From positions 26,103-90,102 of the forward strand of contig JAPWDM010000106.1 in assembly GCA_035578155.1 (NCBI GenBank): DNA of 64,000 nt. Direction: 5' to 3'. Positions 1-11,455 of this stretch are shown here, one piece after another. The notes below the pieces were generated by a model. The model had not been told where the DNA came from. It ran no database searches and worked only from the letters and a program-made list of their open reading frames with translations. Source of the stretch: Brachynemurus nebulosus (Eukaryota > Arthropoda > Insecta > Neuroptera > Myrmeleontidae). Positions within the stretch are counted from its first letter, which is position 1; each line of letters begins with the position of its first letter. The translations under genes were made by a program, and so were the position numbers.

Positions 1-209
1 TCTCGCCATAAGGATTCCGTTTTTTATGATTTTTTTTTTTTTACGGGACCCTAAAAAACTAAATTCCAAAACATACGATTTCTGTCCCCAAAAACCATTT
101 TTTTTTAACATCTTTGTAATTTATTGTAATTAACACATATTCTGTAGACCGGAAAGGTACTTTCGCGGCCCGGCACTGGTCCGCGGATCGGCGGTTGAGA
201 AATACACTG
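1..209 (+). mobile_element. hAT-like element, right-end fragment
   Basis: The GC-rich stretch at 150-209 (GGCCCGGCACTGGTCCGCGG, then GGCGGTTGAGAAA, ending CACTG) has the style of hAT termini that read CAGTG..TTTCTCAACCGCC in the other direction. The left end lies outside the window, so neither a TIR pair nor a target duplication can be shown. The assignment rests on terminal similarity as I know it from hAT families. Confidence 0.4.
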
Positions 210-478
210 ACCTTGTGCATTATTTCTGTAAATGTTATCTGTTATCTAAGATTTTATCGTGATAATGGTTAAATTATTTGCTATCTTTATCTAGGTGTTT
301 TGAATTATGTTAACTGTTATCTAGATAATAAAATTCGATATCTTGCCTAACATTGCCTGTAACCTGCATATACAAAACACGGTTCTATTTGATCCGAAAG
401 AAAACCAATAATGAGTGTATTTCTTCATAGGAGTACAAAAATAAAATTACTCAAAGATAAAGTAAATCCATAATATTG

Positions 479-666
479 TAGGATTAGCGATAGTTTGCGC
501 CTCGAGTATATACGGATTTTTAGCTCTTTCCCTTAAAATTTATTTATGCACATGCGCAGTTAACTTTCAGCCGGCGCACACGCTATTAACATGATAATAC
601 GCCAAAATATATAAGGAAGGGGTCAAAAACCGAGTATATTCGAGACGCAAACTTTCGCTAATCCTA
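479..666. mobile_element. MITE with ~55-bp TIRs, TA target duplication
   Basis: The ends match in inverted orientation: GGATTAGCGATAGTTTGCGC at 481 and the reverse complement of GACGCAAACTTTCGCTAATCC ending at 664. The match continues imperfectly for about 55 bp through GAGTATAT and the GGAAGGGG/CTCTTTCCC segment. The element is about 184 bp and is flanked by TA on both sides, as in Tc1/mariner-type insertions. No ORF; a non-autonomous element. Confidence 0.8.
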
Positions 667-699
667 TTATAATCATATTAAAAATGGGATTTTTATAAT

Positions 700-715
700 T
701 TTATTTATTTATTTT
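700..715 (-). terminator. Candidate polyadenylation signals (AATAAA repeats)
   Basis: On the minus strand this reads as overlapping AATAAA hexamers about 330 bp downstream of the stop codon of the minus-strand membrane-protein gene. This is a plausible distance for an insect 3' UTR. The intervening 716-1044 is featureless AT-rich sequence. Confidence 0.45.
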
Positions 716-1044
716 AATTAATTAGAAATATTTTTAAAGCACATTTTATTTAATATACAATATTTTGGAATATTAGAATATATGTTTTGTTACAATATAT
801 AATTATATAAAATCATTATTTACTTATGATTTATTTAAATACTTAAGATTTATAAAATCAGTTCTTTTTCAAGTCTTAAACATTTTAAAATTTAGAAAAA
901 AACATTTTACATATTTTAATTGACTATACTAAAATAATTTGTATAAAAACTAAATTTTAAAATTAAATGCGTTTTGTTGATAAAAATTATTAAAATATCA
1001 CTATTTAAAAAGGACGATTTTGAAAATGTAATTAGAAAAAGTTT

Positions 1045-2178
1045 TTACATTTTATCGTTGATACTTGAACTGTCAGACGTTAAAAACTTATTTACACGTT
1101 CTTGATATTCTTTGTGACTTTCAGCTTTTGGTAAATAATCTTGTCCTGTGGGAGCTGTTTTAGGGAAATATTTAGCAATTTTCCCTTTTTTTGGATAATG
1201 TGCAATAATATCCGGTTTCGGATTTAATTTTCTCTTGCCAATATTATTGCCTTTAATGACAGTGTTTACATAGAGGTTTCCGCCTCGGCGATAATTCGTA
1301 TCATCTGCGTCGGTACTTTTCATTCCTTTCCATGCTATTTTAGCAGACAAATATGACCACACCACTTCTAGCGCTGCTGCAATTGCAATATTTAGAGCTA
1401 ACATCACACGTAAATTTTCTGATTTATTCTCATAAAATTCATAATTATTGTTGACTGTGCTTTGATTGTTCTCTGCGTGTGAAACTGATCGTAATACTTC
1501 GATGCCATTTTCAGATCTTAAGGCAAAATGGTTTGGATTTGATGTGTAGTAATTACTTGTAAATTTTAGATGTGCTATGTTCGTGATACCCGATACAATT
1601 GCTACGAGACTTACTAGTGAAACTATTGTAGAAACAACTGAAGTAATAAAAAACCACACAATATTATGATCGATATACCAACGTCTCCATGCTAAAATAG
1701 CTGTTAGTCCAGCCAAAAATGCAGCCAAAGACATAATGCATGGGGCTAATGTTAAACATGGCGAAATTTTTGTCCGATTTTTAAAATATGTTGAGTTTGA
1801 TGGCAAATTTTCAATATTTGTATCATTAGTATTTGTTTTATTGTGTAGTTCATCAATGTTTTCTCGTTTAATAAATAAATTTGTTCGGGAAAATAATTCA
1901 ATTTTTCTTGATGTTTCTGGATCTTGTAGATCATGAACAGTTAAATGTACAGGTATTGATTCAATTAAATTTTCTTCTAAATTATATTTTTTCTCCAAAT
2001 TTATTTCATCATTTTTCGCAACTAGCGTTAATGTTGCTAGTAAAAATGCGGTTAATCCTAATGCTAAATGAACTACACCAAGCCCTAGGACTGTTGATGC
2101 TGAATATCGTCTTTCGGACGGATATAAGTTGGACGGATCTGGACGAGTTCGAACTTTGATTGTATAAATGTCTTCCAT
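1045..2178 (-). CDS. Uncharacterised four-pass transmembrane protein
   Basis: A 377-residue ORF on the minus strand opening with ATG (2178-2176) and the only convincing host protein here. It has four hydrophobic segments at about residues 29-54, 138-165, 172-198 and 258-284, with both termini probably cytoplasmic. The first loop is about 85 residues and holds several N-x-S/T sequons (NKT, NST, NRT); the second long loop also has sequons (NQS, NKS), so both loops are probably extracellular. The C-terminal tail of about 95 residues is basic and polar. The layout recalls four-span families such as MS4A/CD20 or sarcospan, but I recognise no defining motif and give no function. Codon use is balanced, unlike the surrounding low-complexity ORFs. 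An upstream non-coding exon is possible, because CAG acceptor-like sites precede the ATG. It could be intronless or a retrocopy. Confidence 0.75.
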   Translation of the reverse strand: MEDIYTIKVRTRPDPSNLYPSERRYSASTVLGLGVVHLALGLTAFLLATLTLVAKNDEINLEKKYNLEENLIESIPVHLTVHDLQDPETSRKIELFSRTNLFIKRENIDELHNKTNTNDTNIENLPSNSTYFKNRTKISPCLTLAPCIMSLAAFLAGLTAILAWRRWYIDHNIVWFFITSVVSTIVSLVSLVAIVSGITNIAHLKFTSNYYTSNPNHFALRSENGIEVLRSVSHAENNQSTVNNNYEFYENKSENLRVMLALNIAIAAALEVVWSYLSAKIAWKGMKSTDADDTNYRRGGNLYVNTVIKGNNIGKRKLNPKPDIIAHYPKKGKIAKYFPKTAPTGQDYLPKAESHKEYQERVNKFLTSDSSSINDKM

Positions 2179-2786
2179 TTTTGTTTTTCTCTTATATGAA
2201 TTCTTAAAAGTTCTGCTTATATTTTGGGAGTTATTTCGGTATTAAATTCATATTAATTTATGTTCTAAATACAGCAACATAACAATACGGATATTTATTT
2301 GTTCGAACATTACATTTTTCTTTGGAAGTTTTGAATTAATGCTGCATCTGAAAAAAAAGAAAAAAAAACATGTAGTGAATGTAGTTAAACAGGGGAACAA
2401 GAACAAAAGAATATAATGATTCTGATAAATTCATTTTTCTCAAAAGTTAAATTTACGTACATCAAAAAAATTGTGTAACCAATTCTAAGTAACATAAATA
2501 TATTCTGTAGATAAGATTTTATTGAACGAGTCGCGGTTATGATGAACGTACAAAGCTATGTATTAACAAAAATGTTAAAAACAAATAATAATAGATTATT
2601 TCCAAACCGAGTTCAAGATTAAATGCCGTCGGGTTAAAACCAGAATCCATAAGAAGTCTCAGTTTATAGTTCGGTGAAGTATCCACAAAAATGCATTAAA
2701 AATACTTGAGCTGTAGCCAATATATGCATATGTTACTTATTATTTTTGCAAAAGTTAGATCTTGAATAACGTCCCAGCTAGCAGTA
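2179..2786. other. Non-coding AT-rich stretch upstream of the membrane-protein gene
   Basis: It presumably holds the 5' UTR, promoter or an intron of the minus-strand gene. I see no ORF and no clear repeat. No promoter element could be placed with confidence. Confidence 0.4.
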
Positions 2787-3196
2787 GGACGTCTTAAAAC
2801 TTTAAAAATAAGTCTTTTTGAAGACCACCTCACGAATTATGAATATGATGTCTTAATTACGTCATTTTTAAGAACTTTTGATTAAAAACTCTTTAAGAAT
2901 TCCTTTTTCAAACTTCATAAGAACTTTTAAAAGCTCTTTTAAGAAATCTTTTTTCCGAACTATAAACGAATTAGATTTGACGCATGTGTTTTAAAATCAT
3001 TATTTCGATTACAAATTATAACCTAGAATTTAAAGTTGATGTTTTTATGAAATTGAAAACGTGCTTTATTGAAATTTGTTCTGTGCATCAGTTTATAAGA
3101 TATAAATAGATAAGATATGTATTGAATAGGTTTAAGGAATAAATTTGTGATCATTATACATATTTTTTATAAACTGAAAATATTTTTAACTAGAAT

Positions 3197-3373
3197 ATGT
3201 CTTCAAGAAAAAGATTTTGTAAATTATCAAAAAGCCAGAAGAACCGGCGTCTAAAAAGACACAGTGAAGAAAAAATTTTAAAACCCCCTTCGTGTTTAAA
3301 AGAATTAAGTAACAGTGTTAATTATTCAAGTAGTGATGTTGAGATATTAAGTAATGCCCTTCAAAAATTATAA
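3197..3373 (+). CDS. 58-residue basic ORF, probable transposon-derived first exon
   Basis: ATG at 3197, TAA at 3371. The protein begins MSSRKRFCKLSKSQKNRRLK and is rich in Lys and Arg, followed by a Ser- and Asn-rich stretch. Basic N-termini of the type 'RKR...LSxSQKxRRL' are common at the start of insect transposon-encoded proteins; that is my recollection of the class, not a database match. The 3' end of the ORF (from about 3335) is homologous to the inside of the MITE at 14297-14541, where the frame is broken. This links the ORF to that transposon family. It may be the first exon of a longer transposase gene or a relic; no downstream coding exon is visible. Confidence 0.4.
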   Translation: MSSRKRFCKLSKSQKNRRLKRHSEEKILKPPSCLKELSNSVNYSSSDVEILSNALQKL

Positions 3374-3488
3374 ACCGTGCAAACTTATAAAATATACTGT
3401 TCTCTAGGTTACTAAACTACCTATTATTTGGTACCAAAAAAGGAAATTTCCAAATTTTGAAATATACCTTTTTCATTCTAGGAAGGCG
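3335..3488 (+). mobile_element. Divergent relic of the CGCCTTCCTAG-type transposon
   Basis: Over about 155 bp this aligns with the reverse complement of the right-hand two thirds of the MITE at 14297-14541. Shared anchors are GAGAT..TAAG/AAGC, AATGCCCTTCAAAAATT, GGTAC and the terminal CATTCTAGGAAGGCG. Only one terminus is present. It overlaps the end of the 58-residue ORF, so it is a longer, coding-bearing relative of the MITE. Confidence 0.65.
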
Positions 3489-4144
3489 AAATGTTAAAAT
3501 AATTGTATTTATTTAAATAAAGAATTAATATTAAATTTCTATAAGTTTAATTGTTGTTAATATAAATATATTTCTAAGAATCCTATAATCTTTATTTAAA
3601 AATCTTAAATAAGAAGTATTAAAGAAGTCTTTTTTTCTGAATTCATAAAAAAATTCTTGAAGAAGTTCAAATTATGAGTTCTTTAAGAACTTTTTCTTTT
3701 TTTGAAGTCAGAAAAAGGAGATCTTTCGGTATTCTCTACGATGTTGCAAACTAATCTTGTAGCGGCGCATTCGACGTCCTCAGAACGTCTTTGAGATTTC
3801 AGTTGGAAAAAAAATTAAGACGTCCAAATCGTTAAGAAGAGACATCATATCATTATTTATTTTTAAAAAAATTATTTCAAAAAGTAATGAACAGAAATGG
3901 GCTGTGACGTTACATTCTCTTACATTTCAACACTATCGCCACAGGTGTCGCTACTTAAATTCTGGTTATCAAACATAACTATGAAAATTAATCTAAATTT
4001 AATTAATTTTTCAAAAAATTAACAAATTTTTTTCCTAGTTATAAGAAAAATAAACCATTTTTTCTTAGTTACAGGATACATATTGCTAACTAGAGAATGT
4101 GACGAAATTGACAGCTAATGGATATTTTCGTGTAAATTTTGAGA

Positions 4145-4872
4145 ATAAATAACCGGAGAAAAGTTAGCGCCGAAAGTTGAAAAATATATTTTTTTTTTAT
4201 ATGGTTTAGTTGCTCCCAAATTGCTCCTTTTAAATCATTTGCTCCATCTGAAAATGAATTATTTAATTCGTTATTTATAAAGAAAAAGATTTTTCTTCCG
4301 TTATTTAAGTTATCAAAATCTCCCAAAATAAATTTTTTTATATAATTTCTTTACGTCAATAAGTTGTTCCCAATTTGCTGTTTAATTTAAAAGCTAAACA
4401 TTAATTTTTTTGAATAATATTATTAAAATATTTTGTTTCTTTTATAATGTTATTTAACTGTCAAAATTTAATTATCCTTAAATATATGCAAACGACTAAA
4501 GAGTATGTTGGATTGCCTATACGTTTTAGTAATACATAATCTAATTCGAAATATTTTTTATTGTAATATATTTTAATTATCATTCAGAAAAATTAATATT
4601 TAACTTTTAAATTAAATGCAGCAAATTGGGAGCAATTTTTGATATAAAGTAATTATATAAAAATGCATTATTTGACAAGATTTTGACAATAGAAATAGTG
4701 AAACAAAAAAGTTTTTTTGTTTGTAAATAACTAATTAAATATTTATAATTAAGTTTCAGGTGGAGCAATAATTACTGATTCGGGATTCCAAAGGAGAAAT
4801 TTGGGAACAATTTAGCCATATAAAAAATAAAAAGATTTTCCAATCTTCGGCGCCAACTTCTTTCAAGTGAAT
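4145..4872. mobile_element. Foldback element with nested inverted repeats (~730 bp)
   Basis: The outer arms (about 4145-4275 and 4745-4872) match inverted over some 120 bp, including AGTTRGCGCCGAA and GYTCCCAAATTKCTCC. A second inverted pair lies inside: TTGTTCCCAATTTGCTG near 4363 against CAGCAAATTGGGAGCAA near 4618. The element would therefore fold into one long hairpin. Short ORFs inside it are arm sequence, not genes. Confidence 0.7.
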
Positions 4873-5938
4873 AAATACTAAATTAATTTTTTCTAAGGAT
4901 TTTCGACATTATTTCTAAAAATTAAAAATATACACATGCGTAATACATAAATATACGTATTTTAAAATAGTTTACCAAAATTCTCCATTGTTGGGATAAA
5001 ATATTTCTTGCTTTTATTTTATTTTAATATTAAAATTACTAGCCTTTAATTTGTTAATAATATGATTATCTGAACCTTTTACTTTCTATCTGTGTTAGAC
5101 ACTGACTATTTAAAAGAGGTCAAATGTGGATAACCACTTGGTACGATGACAGACATGATGATTGTTTAAAGATTTCGTTATTTTACTTCGAAATCCTAAA
5201 AAAAAAAATCAAAAAGGAAAAAAGTTATCTTTAAAATAATCTCACCTTATTTCAGATACGCTAACTACAAAGCAGCAATACCTACATAAATGTCCATTTA
5301 CCTCCTCATAGAAGCGGTTGATGATTGATTACTAAAATAAAACAAAAAAACACATGTTAATTGAGTCTTACTTCCTTAATCAAATAACAATTTTATAAAT
5401 TAAAATTATTAACAAATACAATTATAATTTAAAATTAAATTTAAAGAAATACAATTTTCTAACAAAATAAGTTTTTATTGTTAATACAAAAACAGCGAAA
5501 AATACATTTCTATGATCAATTTGTTAATGTACAAAAAGTAACTTGTTAAGACTAACTGTGTATTATGGGAAAATGTAATGTTTTATCTTATTTATTTATG
5601 AAAGAATAATAATAGTTGTTAAGAAAAACTAGGTTTTGTTTAAATAAGTCAGTGAACAATGTAATTTGTTCTATGTCCGAGTTTTATGATGAATTTAATA
5701 AATTAAACGTTGTCATCAACGAAAATTACCAATAATATCATCAATTGAACTTGTTTTATTAATTGCTTATATTAACTTGATATTAACTATATAACTACCA
5801 TTTAAATACATATTATGTACATAGGAGTAGGTACATACGCACGCATGGATATGTAATGGAAATTTCAAATTTTCTATAATGTCATATTTTGTACACAGTC
5901 GATGCAAGACTAAAATTGAAATTGTGTAAGATGACATT
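4873..5938. other. AT-rich non-coding stretch
   Basis: No ORF, clear TIR or tandem repeat was seen. Short poly-A and poly-T runs only. Confidence 0.4.
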
Positions 5939-5939
5939 T

Positions 5940-6107
5940 TCAAGGCCCCCTTCTTTGATTTTTCAGAAATTTTTTCCCAAAATATAATATGCGAGACCTT
6001 GCGAGGTCCCTTTTTTTAATTTCTGAAACATTTTTCCCCAAAATATATTTTGTGAGGCCCTTTTTCTCTGATTTTTAAAAATTGCTTCCTAAAAAAATTA
6101 TGTGAGG
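5940..6107 (+). repeat. Three diverged ~57-bp tandem units
   Basis: Each unit runs AGGCCC/GGTCCC, a T-rich segment with TGATTTTT or TAATTTCT, TTCCCMAAAATAT, then TGYGAG. Units start near 5942, 6002 and 6056, and divergence is high. Confidence 0.6.
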
Positions 6108-6164
6108 AGCAAATAGAAAAAGAAGCTTTTAACAACCACCTTTCAACTGCAATCCTACCAGTTT

Positions 6165-6187
6165 CCTTGCACGTGTAACGTGCAAGG
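6165..6187. repeat. Perfect 10-bp hairpin with GTA loop
   Basis: CCTTGCACGT-GTA-ACGTGCAAGG. A perfect inverted repeat with a 3-nt spacer; role unknown. Confidence 0.7.
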
Positions 6188-6189
6188 CC

Positions 6190-7484
6190 CACTGTTAGTG
6201 CTTTTGATTTTGTATTCGCTATATGAGTCGCTTATTTCCAAAAGTTGCTAAATACATTCAGATAAAATTTTGAGTAAATGCAAAAAACTGTATTTCAGTC
6301 AATAAGTATAAATGGGGAAAGTTTTTTAGAAATTTGCGAAGATAAACGGCTTATATATCGATTAGCAAATTGTGAAAAATAAATAATATTTTATAGAGTT
6401 CCTGATAAAAATGACTTGTAGTTAGCAAGTTTTGAAAATTAATTGAAATTTAGTAGGTTTTGAAATAAAAATAACAATATTTTTATTGAATGGCAATTTT
6501 TATTATTACAAAAATTAAAAATTTCTTTCAAAAAATATAACAAAATATGATTTATTTATGATTACTTTTTATATATAAAAGCTAACGACATAATTTAAAA
6601 ATTGTTGTGAAGTTAATATCTAAGTTTTTTAAAAACTTCTTACCTTCCCAATAATCTTAAATTGAAACTGGCTCAATATCTTAAAATTCGTATCTTTAAT
6701 ACTTGGATCCTATAGCAACAATATTTAAAAAATTTTTTGCAAAGCCGTGAATTTTAACAACAAAGTAAGACATTAATGCAGTGGAAACTAACAATAACCG
6801 CTAACGGTTTTTATCAAAATTTCGTATATTTCAGCTAATATGTAGGTATACCCAGATATACTAAAAGAAACATATTTTTCTATACAAACCTCAGTTTTTT
6901 TGTTTTGACAATATTTTTAAACATAAGAGTTGATTCTAACCGTTTTACAGTTATATAATACACAAATAATTTTGAAGTTAGGATATTATTTTAACACATA
7001 AATATACCAAAATCTGAAATTGCTCCTTTTAATAACTTCAAACTGTGTATGTAATGTATATACATTTAGTAACTTTTGAAACATATTTACTTTCACATTA
7101 AGATTGATTTGAAATTAATATTTATTAATGCATTTAAACTGTTATGAAATTACTGGACTATTTTGTTATCATTTTTTATATGATTTTATTCAAATTTGTT
7201 AGTTAAAATGCATACAAAATGTACCTATGCCTTATCAGCACCTACCAGTATCAAAAACAGAAAAATTTAAAAATATGTATTTAGCAACTTTTGGAAATAG
7301 GCGACTCATATTTGTTTGCATTATCCAGTCATTTATCTACTTTCGGACATTACAAAAATTAGTTTCAATGGTTAATTTTTAGCGTTGTTGTTCTAATAAC
7401 CCAGTGAACATAGAATGTAAATGTGATGTAACAAGGAAATAACAATTTACGTAACTTTTTTGACTTATGAGTGACATAACAATT
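6190..7484. other. AT-rich non-coding stretch
   Basis: No gene or bounded element was recognised. One phrase recurs at both ends: the 'gagtcgcttatttccaaaagttgctaaata' type near 6225 and its inverse near 7280-7310. This hints at a long, degraded inverted-repeat element. Confidence 0.35.
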
Positions 7485-7492
7485 ACAGTCAG

Positions 7493-7728
7493 CCACACTC
7501 GTATTCGTACAGCAGCATATTTACGCATATGACAAAATTTAAACCAAATGGATTCCCATAATTTCCCACAAATTTAAACTTTTTTGTTTATAATATTAAT
7601 ATTTGGATCTTCTACTTCCTACTTAAGTTAAAAAAATTTCATTAATACTAAAAAAAAAAATTTTCTAAGAAAAATGTTATGCATGAAATTTGTATCAACA
7701 TGTCCAACGCCACATTCGTATTCGTACA
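7493..7728 (+). repeat. Direct repeat CCACAYTCGTATTCGTACA
   Basis: Two 19-bp copies (7493-7511 and 7710-7728) differ at one base. Such sequences can be transposon ends, but no inverted partner was confirmed; GTACGAATAA near 8095 is a weak candidate. Confidence 0.5.
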
Positions 7729-8429
7729 CCTTAAAATTTGATAAATATTATTATATGTTTCAAAAATGAATTACTTTATTTTCAAATTTAGAAGTATATT
7801 TACGTAGGTATGTACCTTAATTTTAAATAAACATAAAATAGAATAATCCTCAAGGTCAATTTTCCCATATATTTACTTGAAAATTAAAGGAATTTCAATA
7901 GAGTCAAGAGAATTTCAATAATTTATACTGTACATACACAGACATCACACTAAAAACGGTGGATTCGGATACTAGTAACCTTGAAACGTGGAAATATGTC
8001 CAAATTAGCGATTCGTAGAATCGGACCAATTACAATAACTTCCAATGGGAAGTTAACTAAAGCTACCGGAATTTGTATAGAAGTCTTAATTTTGTACGAA
8101 TAACATTATAATAAAATTTTATCCAATATTTTTCTTTAAATATTAATTATAGGGTATAAATACAATAAATAAAAACGATTTAAACAGTTATTTTTAAAGA
8201 TATTATAAGTAAAATAGCAGTACACATGTAAGATTTTAGATTAATATTTGAGCTTTTAGCTTTAACGTAACGGCTTTTAGCAAAAACAGGTAAACTAGTA
8301 TTTTTGATGTAGTTTTCATATTTGATATTAGTATTTTGATTGGTCGAACCATATTCACCCTATTTCAAAATTCACCCTCAATTTTATAGTCAAGGCCCCT
8401 CCAGTAGGTCCGACTCTGGATTTGAGTAC

Positions 8430-8670
8430 ATCAGTAGAAAGATCTTTAAAAATGTAGAAATCTATTTGTTATAGTTTTCGAGTAATTTAACAAAATTAAA
8501 TTTTTACCCCAAATTTGGGGGTGGATTTCACCCCTTAAATGGCGTTTTTGGCCGATAAAAAAATACGTGTCTGTTAATTTTCTGTGTTCTACACACCTAC
8601 CAAGTTTCATCAAAATTGGGAATTATCACTTCAAGACCTTTACTTGTAAGTTTAAGAATATTTACTCTGT
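8430..8670 (+). repeat. Dispersed repeat C, copy 1
   Basis: It carries the family signature: TTTTCGAG, AAATTTTTACC, a GGGTGATTTCACCCCTT-like segment, an AAATACGTGTC block and ACCAAGTTTCATCAAAAT. The same series occurs at 18065-18300, 28090-28440 and 56449-56880. In the third location it is enclosed by long inverted repeats, so the family is probably a DNA transposon. The ORF across it is not a gene. Confidence 0.6.
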
Positions 8671-9301
8671 TTGCACATCAACGTCCTTAAATTTAACTTC
8701 ATCGTTTTTAGTATTATGTTGCACTTTCGTTTTCATTGCTTCATGTTTGTAATTATTACATTTAATTAAATTTAATATTAAAAACGTATAATTTTAAAAG
8801 CAAACCGTTCATGAATTTCCGACACTTGTCTCTTATTCTCTCTTTTCCGTTTTTTATTTTCTCTTTCAGTAACTGTATTAAGTTTGGGAAAATTTTTAGA
8901 AGGTAAAGTACCTTTAGTTAAATGTCGTTTTTCTACTGGAGCATTAAATAATTAATCTTTTGAACTAGTATAGTCTGACTCTTCAAATTGATCAGAGCAA
9001 ATTTTTGTTGCCGCTAAATTAAAAATGAAGTTTTCCCCACATGCTTTTACCAATTCTGAACAAATAATCCCATTAAACGGAAACGCAAAAAATTAATTTT
9101 TTTATTATCTTAAATTTTTTCAACAATAATTTTTGCATGTATTTTCCGCAAATTTAACCATTTTGAATATTTTATAAATTTTTACAATTCAAAATACTTA
9201 AATAATTTAAATTCAAAGTATTTAAATAATTTTGACATAAGTTAAGTTATTTGTCTCGGTTGTAATAACGTCATAAAATGTATCTAATGGCGACTGTAAG
9301 C

Positions 9302-10218
9302 TGGGGATAGCGGTTTTTAACTTGACGGTTAAAACCGTTTAAAATAACCGGTTTTTGAAAAAGCCGGTACTCGGTTTTTTCTAGGAAAAACAGCACTTAT
9401 ATGTATAGGCAAAAATTTTCATTTTATAATTACATTTATTTTTAAACGAATTTAATACCGTAAATACAAACAAATACAAAAACTTAAGCCATTTAACGAG
9501 AAAAATAAACTACCAACTAACAAAAATGCGAAAGCGAAGTATTACCTTTAGGCAGCCAAGAGCTGTAGGAAACATAAATTTATTCAAAAAAAATATAGAA
9601 CTCATTGTCAGTGTAATACCCTAAGACAAATTAACAGATAAATTCCTATATTATTATATGTAATTACTAAATATTCGATACTGATAAACCAAAAATTTTA
9701 TTCATTTTCCTAAATTTATCATGATCTAGAAGTTTTTAAAAATTCTAGTAAATTACTAATTAATAAGCCATTTTGAAAGTTAAGTGAAATTTTGATAACA
9801 ATAAATTTGCTTGTTGCTTTCCTCTTTGTTTTATTTATTTAAATCTTGGTATTGGTCTATCAGGTTGGACCGAGACAATCGATTTTATTATTGGGAATTG
9901 AAGCAAATAACAATAAATATTGAAAATAAAACATGATTTCATTATTTTCCATACCAGAATAATCATAATTAACTAATTGTATTAGAATTTTAAAGAAATT
10001 AAGTAATTTTTTATTTTTTTATTTTTTTTAATAAACACAAATCACCGGCCACTAAATAAGAACTTAAATTTTTAAATTTCTTAAAACAATTTCTCCGGTT
10101 TTTTTCTCCGGTTATTGATTAAAACAAAAAAAATAACGGTAATAATCGAGTCAAAAAAATAACCGAAATAAACCGGTTAACCGAAACAGAAAAACCGGTC
10201 GGTTTTTCCCATTCCCTA
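9302..10218. mobile_element. Non-autonomous hAT-type element, 8-bp TSD
   Basis: CTGTAAGC is present on both sides (9294-9301 and 10219-10226), a perfect 8-bp target duplication as made by hAT transposases. The ends are TGGGGATAGCGG and, inverted, TAGGGAATGGG. Both subterminal regions are packed with CCGGTT/AACCGG and related CGGTT words (9312-9380 and 10090-10210), which fits clustered transposase-binding sites. There is no coding capacity in the 917 bp. Confidence 0.8.
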
Positions 10219-10533
10219 CTGTAAGCTTATAGCTTTTATATACAGAGCTGTAACGAAATAAGCACACACGTAATAACCACACTCAACATGTTTTGGAGGG
10301 GATACCCTCACATACATAGTGAGTTATCTCTTCAGTGTATTAGTGTTACATATCAGTGGCGAATGTGATACTCATGTATATATGTATGCATTCTTTATAA
10401 ATGCATTATTTCTATATATGTATGTATGTGTGTATACATTAAATAATAATTTTTTTTTACATCTTTTGTAAACATTGTTAGAATCCATATACGAAAATTT
10501 ATGAAAATTAATCTAGTAGATAATATTCAAATA

Positions 10534-10538
<5 letters not shown>

Positions 10539-10608
<70 letters not shown>
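10539..10608. repeat. (TA)n microsatellite
   Basis: About 70 bp of uninterrupted TA dinucleotides. Confidence 0.95.
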
Positions 10609-10612
<4 letters not shown>

Positions 10613-10999
10613 TCACAAGTTATTCACATTAATTTACCTAATGATTTATTCTTAAAATAGAAATATTAGAAACACATAAGTATGATTTCTGACCATTTGA
10701 AAAGGGTTGTCGTATTATCAATACAAAACAATAAAGCTAGTAAAATATATATGTATTAGTCAAAGTTATAGCTTTCTTTGTGTAACGAAGATGTCTAAAT
10801 AAAAAATAAATAAAATATTATTAGGCTCGATTCACACTATAGTGCCGATACCGATATGTTCCCGCCCCAGTCTCGCTCCGATATAATTTTGTTGTGTTCA
10901 CATTACAGTGCTCGTACCTGCTCGCTCTCTATTCACACTATGGTGCCGCTCTCGCTCCGGTTTCGCTCCGATAAAAATTTTTTCCCATATTTTGAACAC

Positions 11000-11125
11000 T
11001 ATTGTATTAGGAGAACATAATATCATAATACAATATGTCTATTAGTGAATTAGTTAAGATGTATCATAATGTATTGTAGCAAGACGTCGCGTCGTTATGC
11101 TGTATCATATTTTCCTAATACAATA
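11000..11125. mobile_element. 126-bp MITE, TIR TATTGTATTAGGA
   Basis: TATTGTATTAGGA at 11000-11012 is exactly inverted at 11113-11125, and the similarity extends inward (RAAYATRATA). It interrupts the GC-richer repeat words of the surrounding element, which continue at 11140-11230. Confidence 0.65.
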
Positions 11126-11455
11126 ATTTTCAAATAAATGGAGAAGGCTGAGAAACGGAGCGGAGTGGAATCGAAAACGTGTTCACACTATCGATATAGG
11201 TCTGATATCGTTCCGATACCGCTCCGATAAAATATTATCTGAGTGGTAGTGATATTGGAATTCATTACCTCTGAATACTTTATTATTTCTTAATTTAAAA
11301 AAAGAAAACATATTATGGTAATGGAAAATCCCAGAAAAAGAAAATTTTGTCATATTATTAAAAAATTATTAAAAATTTTAAGTTTTTAATAATATGCTTT
11401 GTAAATATTTAAGCAATGCACAGCAGCTTTAATTTTTTAATGAAGTCGCCACTGA

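Larger units (their letters stand above)
2787..3825. mobile_element. Candidate ~1-kb element bounded by inverted GGACGTCTTAA
   Basis: GGACGTCTTAA at 2787-2797 is matched by its perfect reverse complement at 3815-3825. Both flanks are rich in variants of AAGAAGTTCTTTAAGAAC (2815-2950 and 3605-3720), which suggests subterminal repeats. It encloses the 58-residue ORF and a relic of the CGCCTTCCTAG MITE family. The outer boundary and target duplication were not resolved. Confidence 0.4.

Noticed and set aside
4090..4326. 78-residue minus-strand ORF
   Set aside because: Falls on the arm of a foldback element; low complexity.
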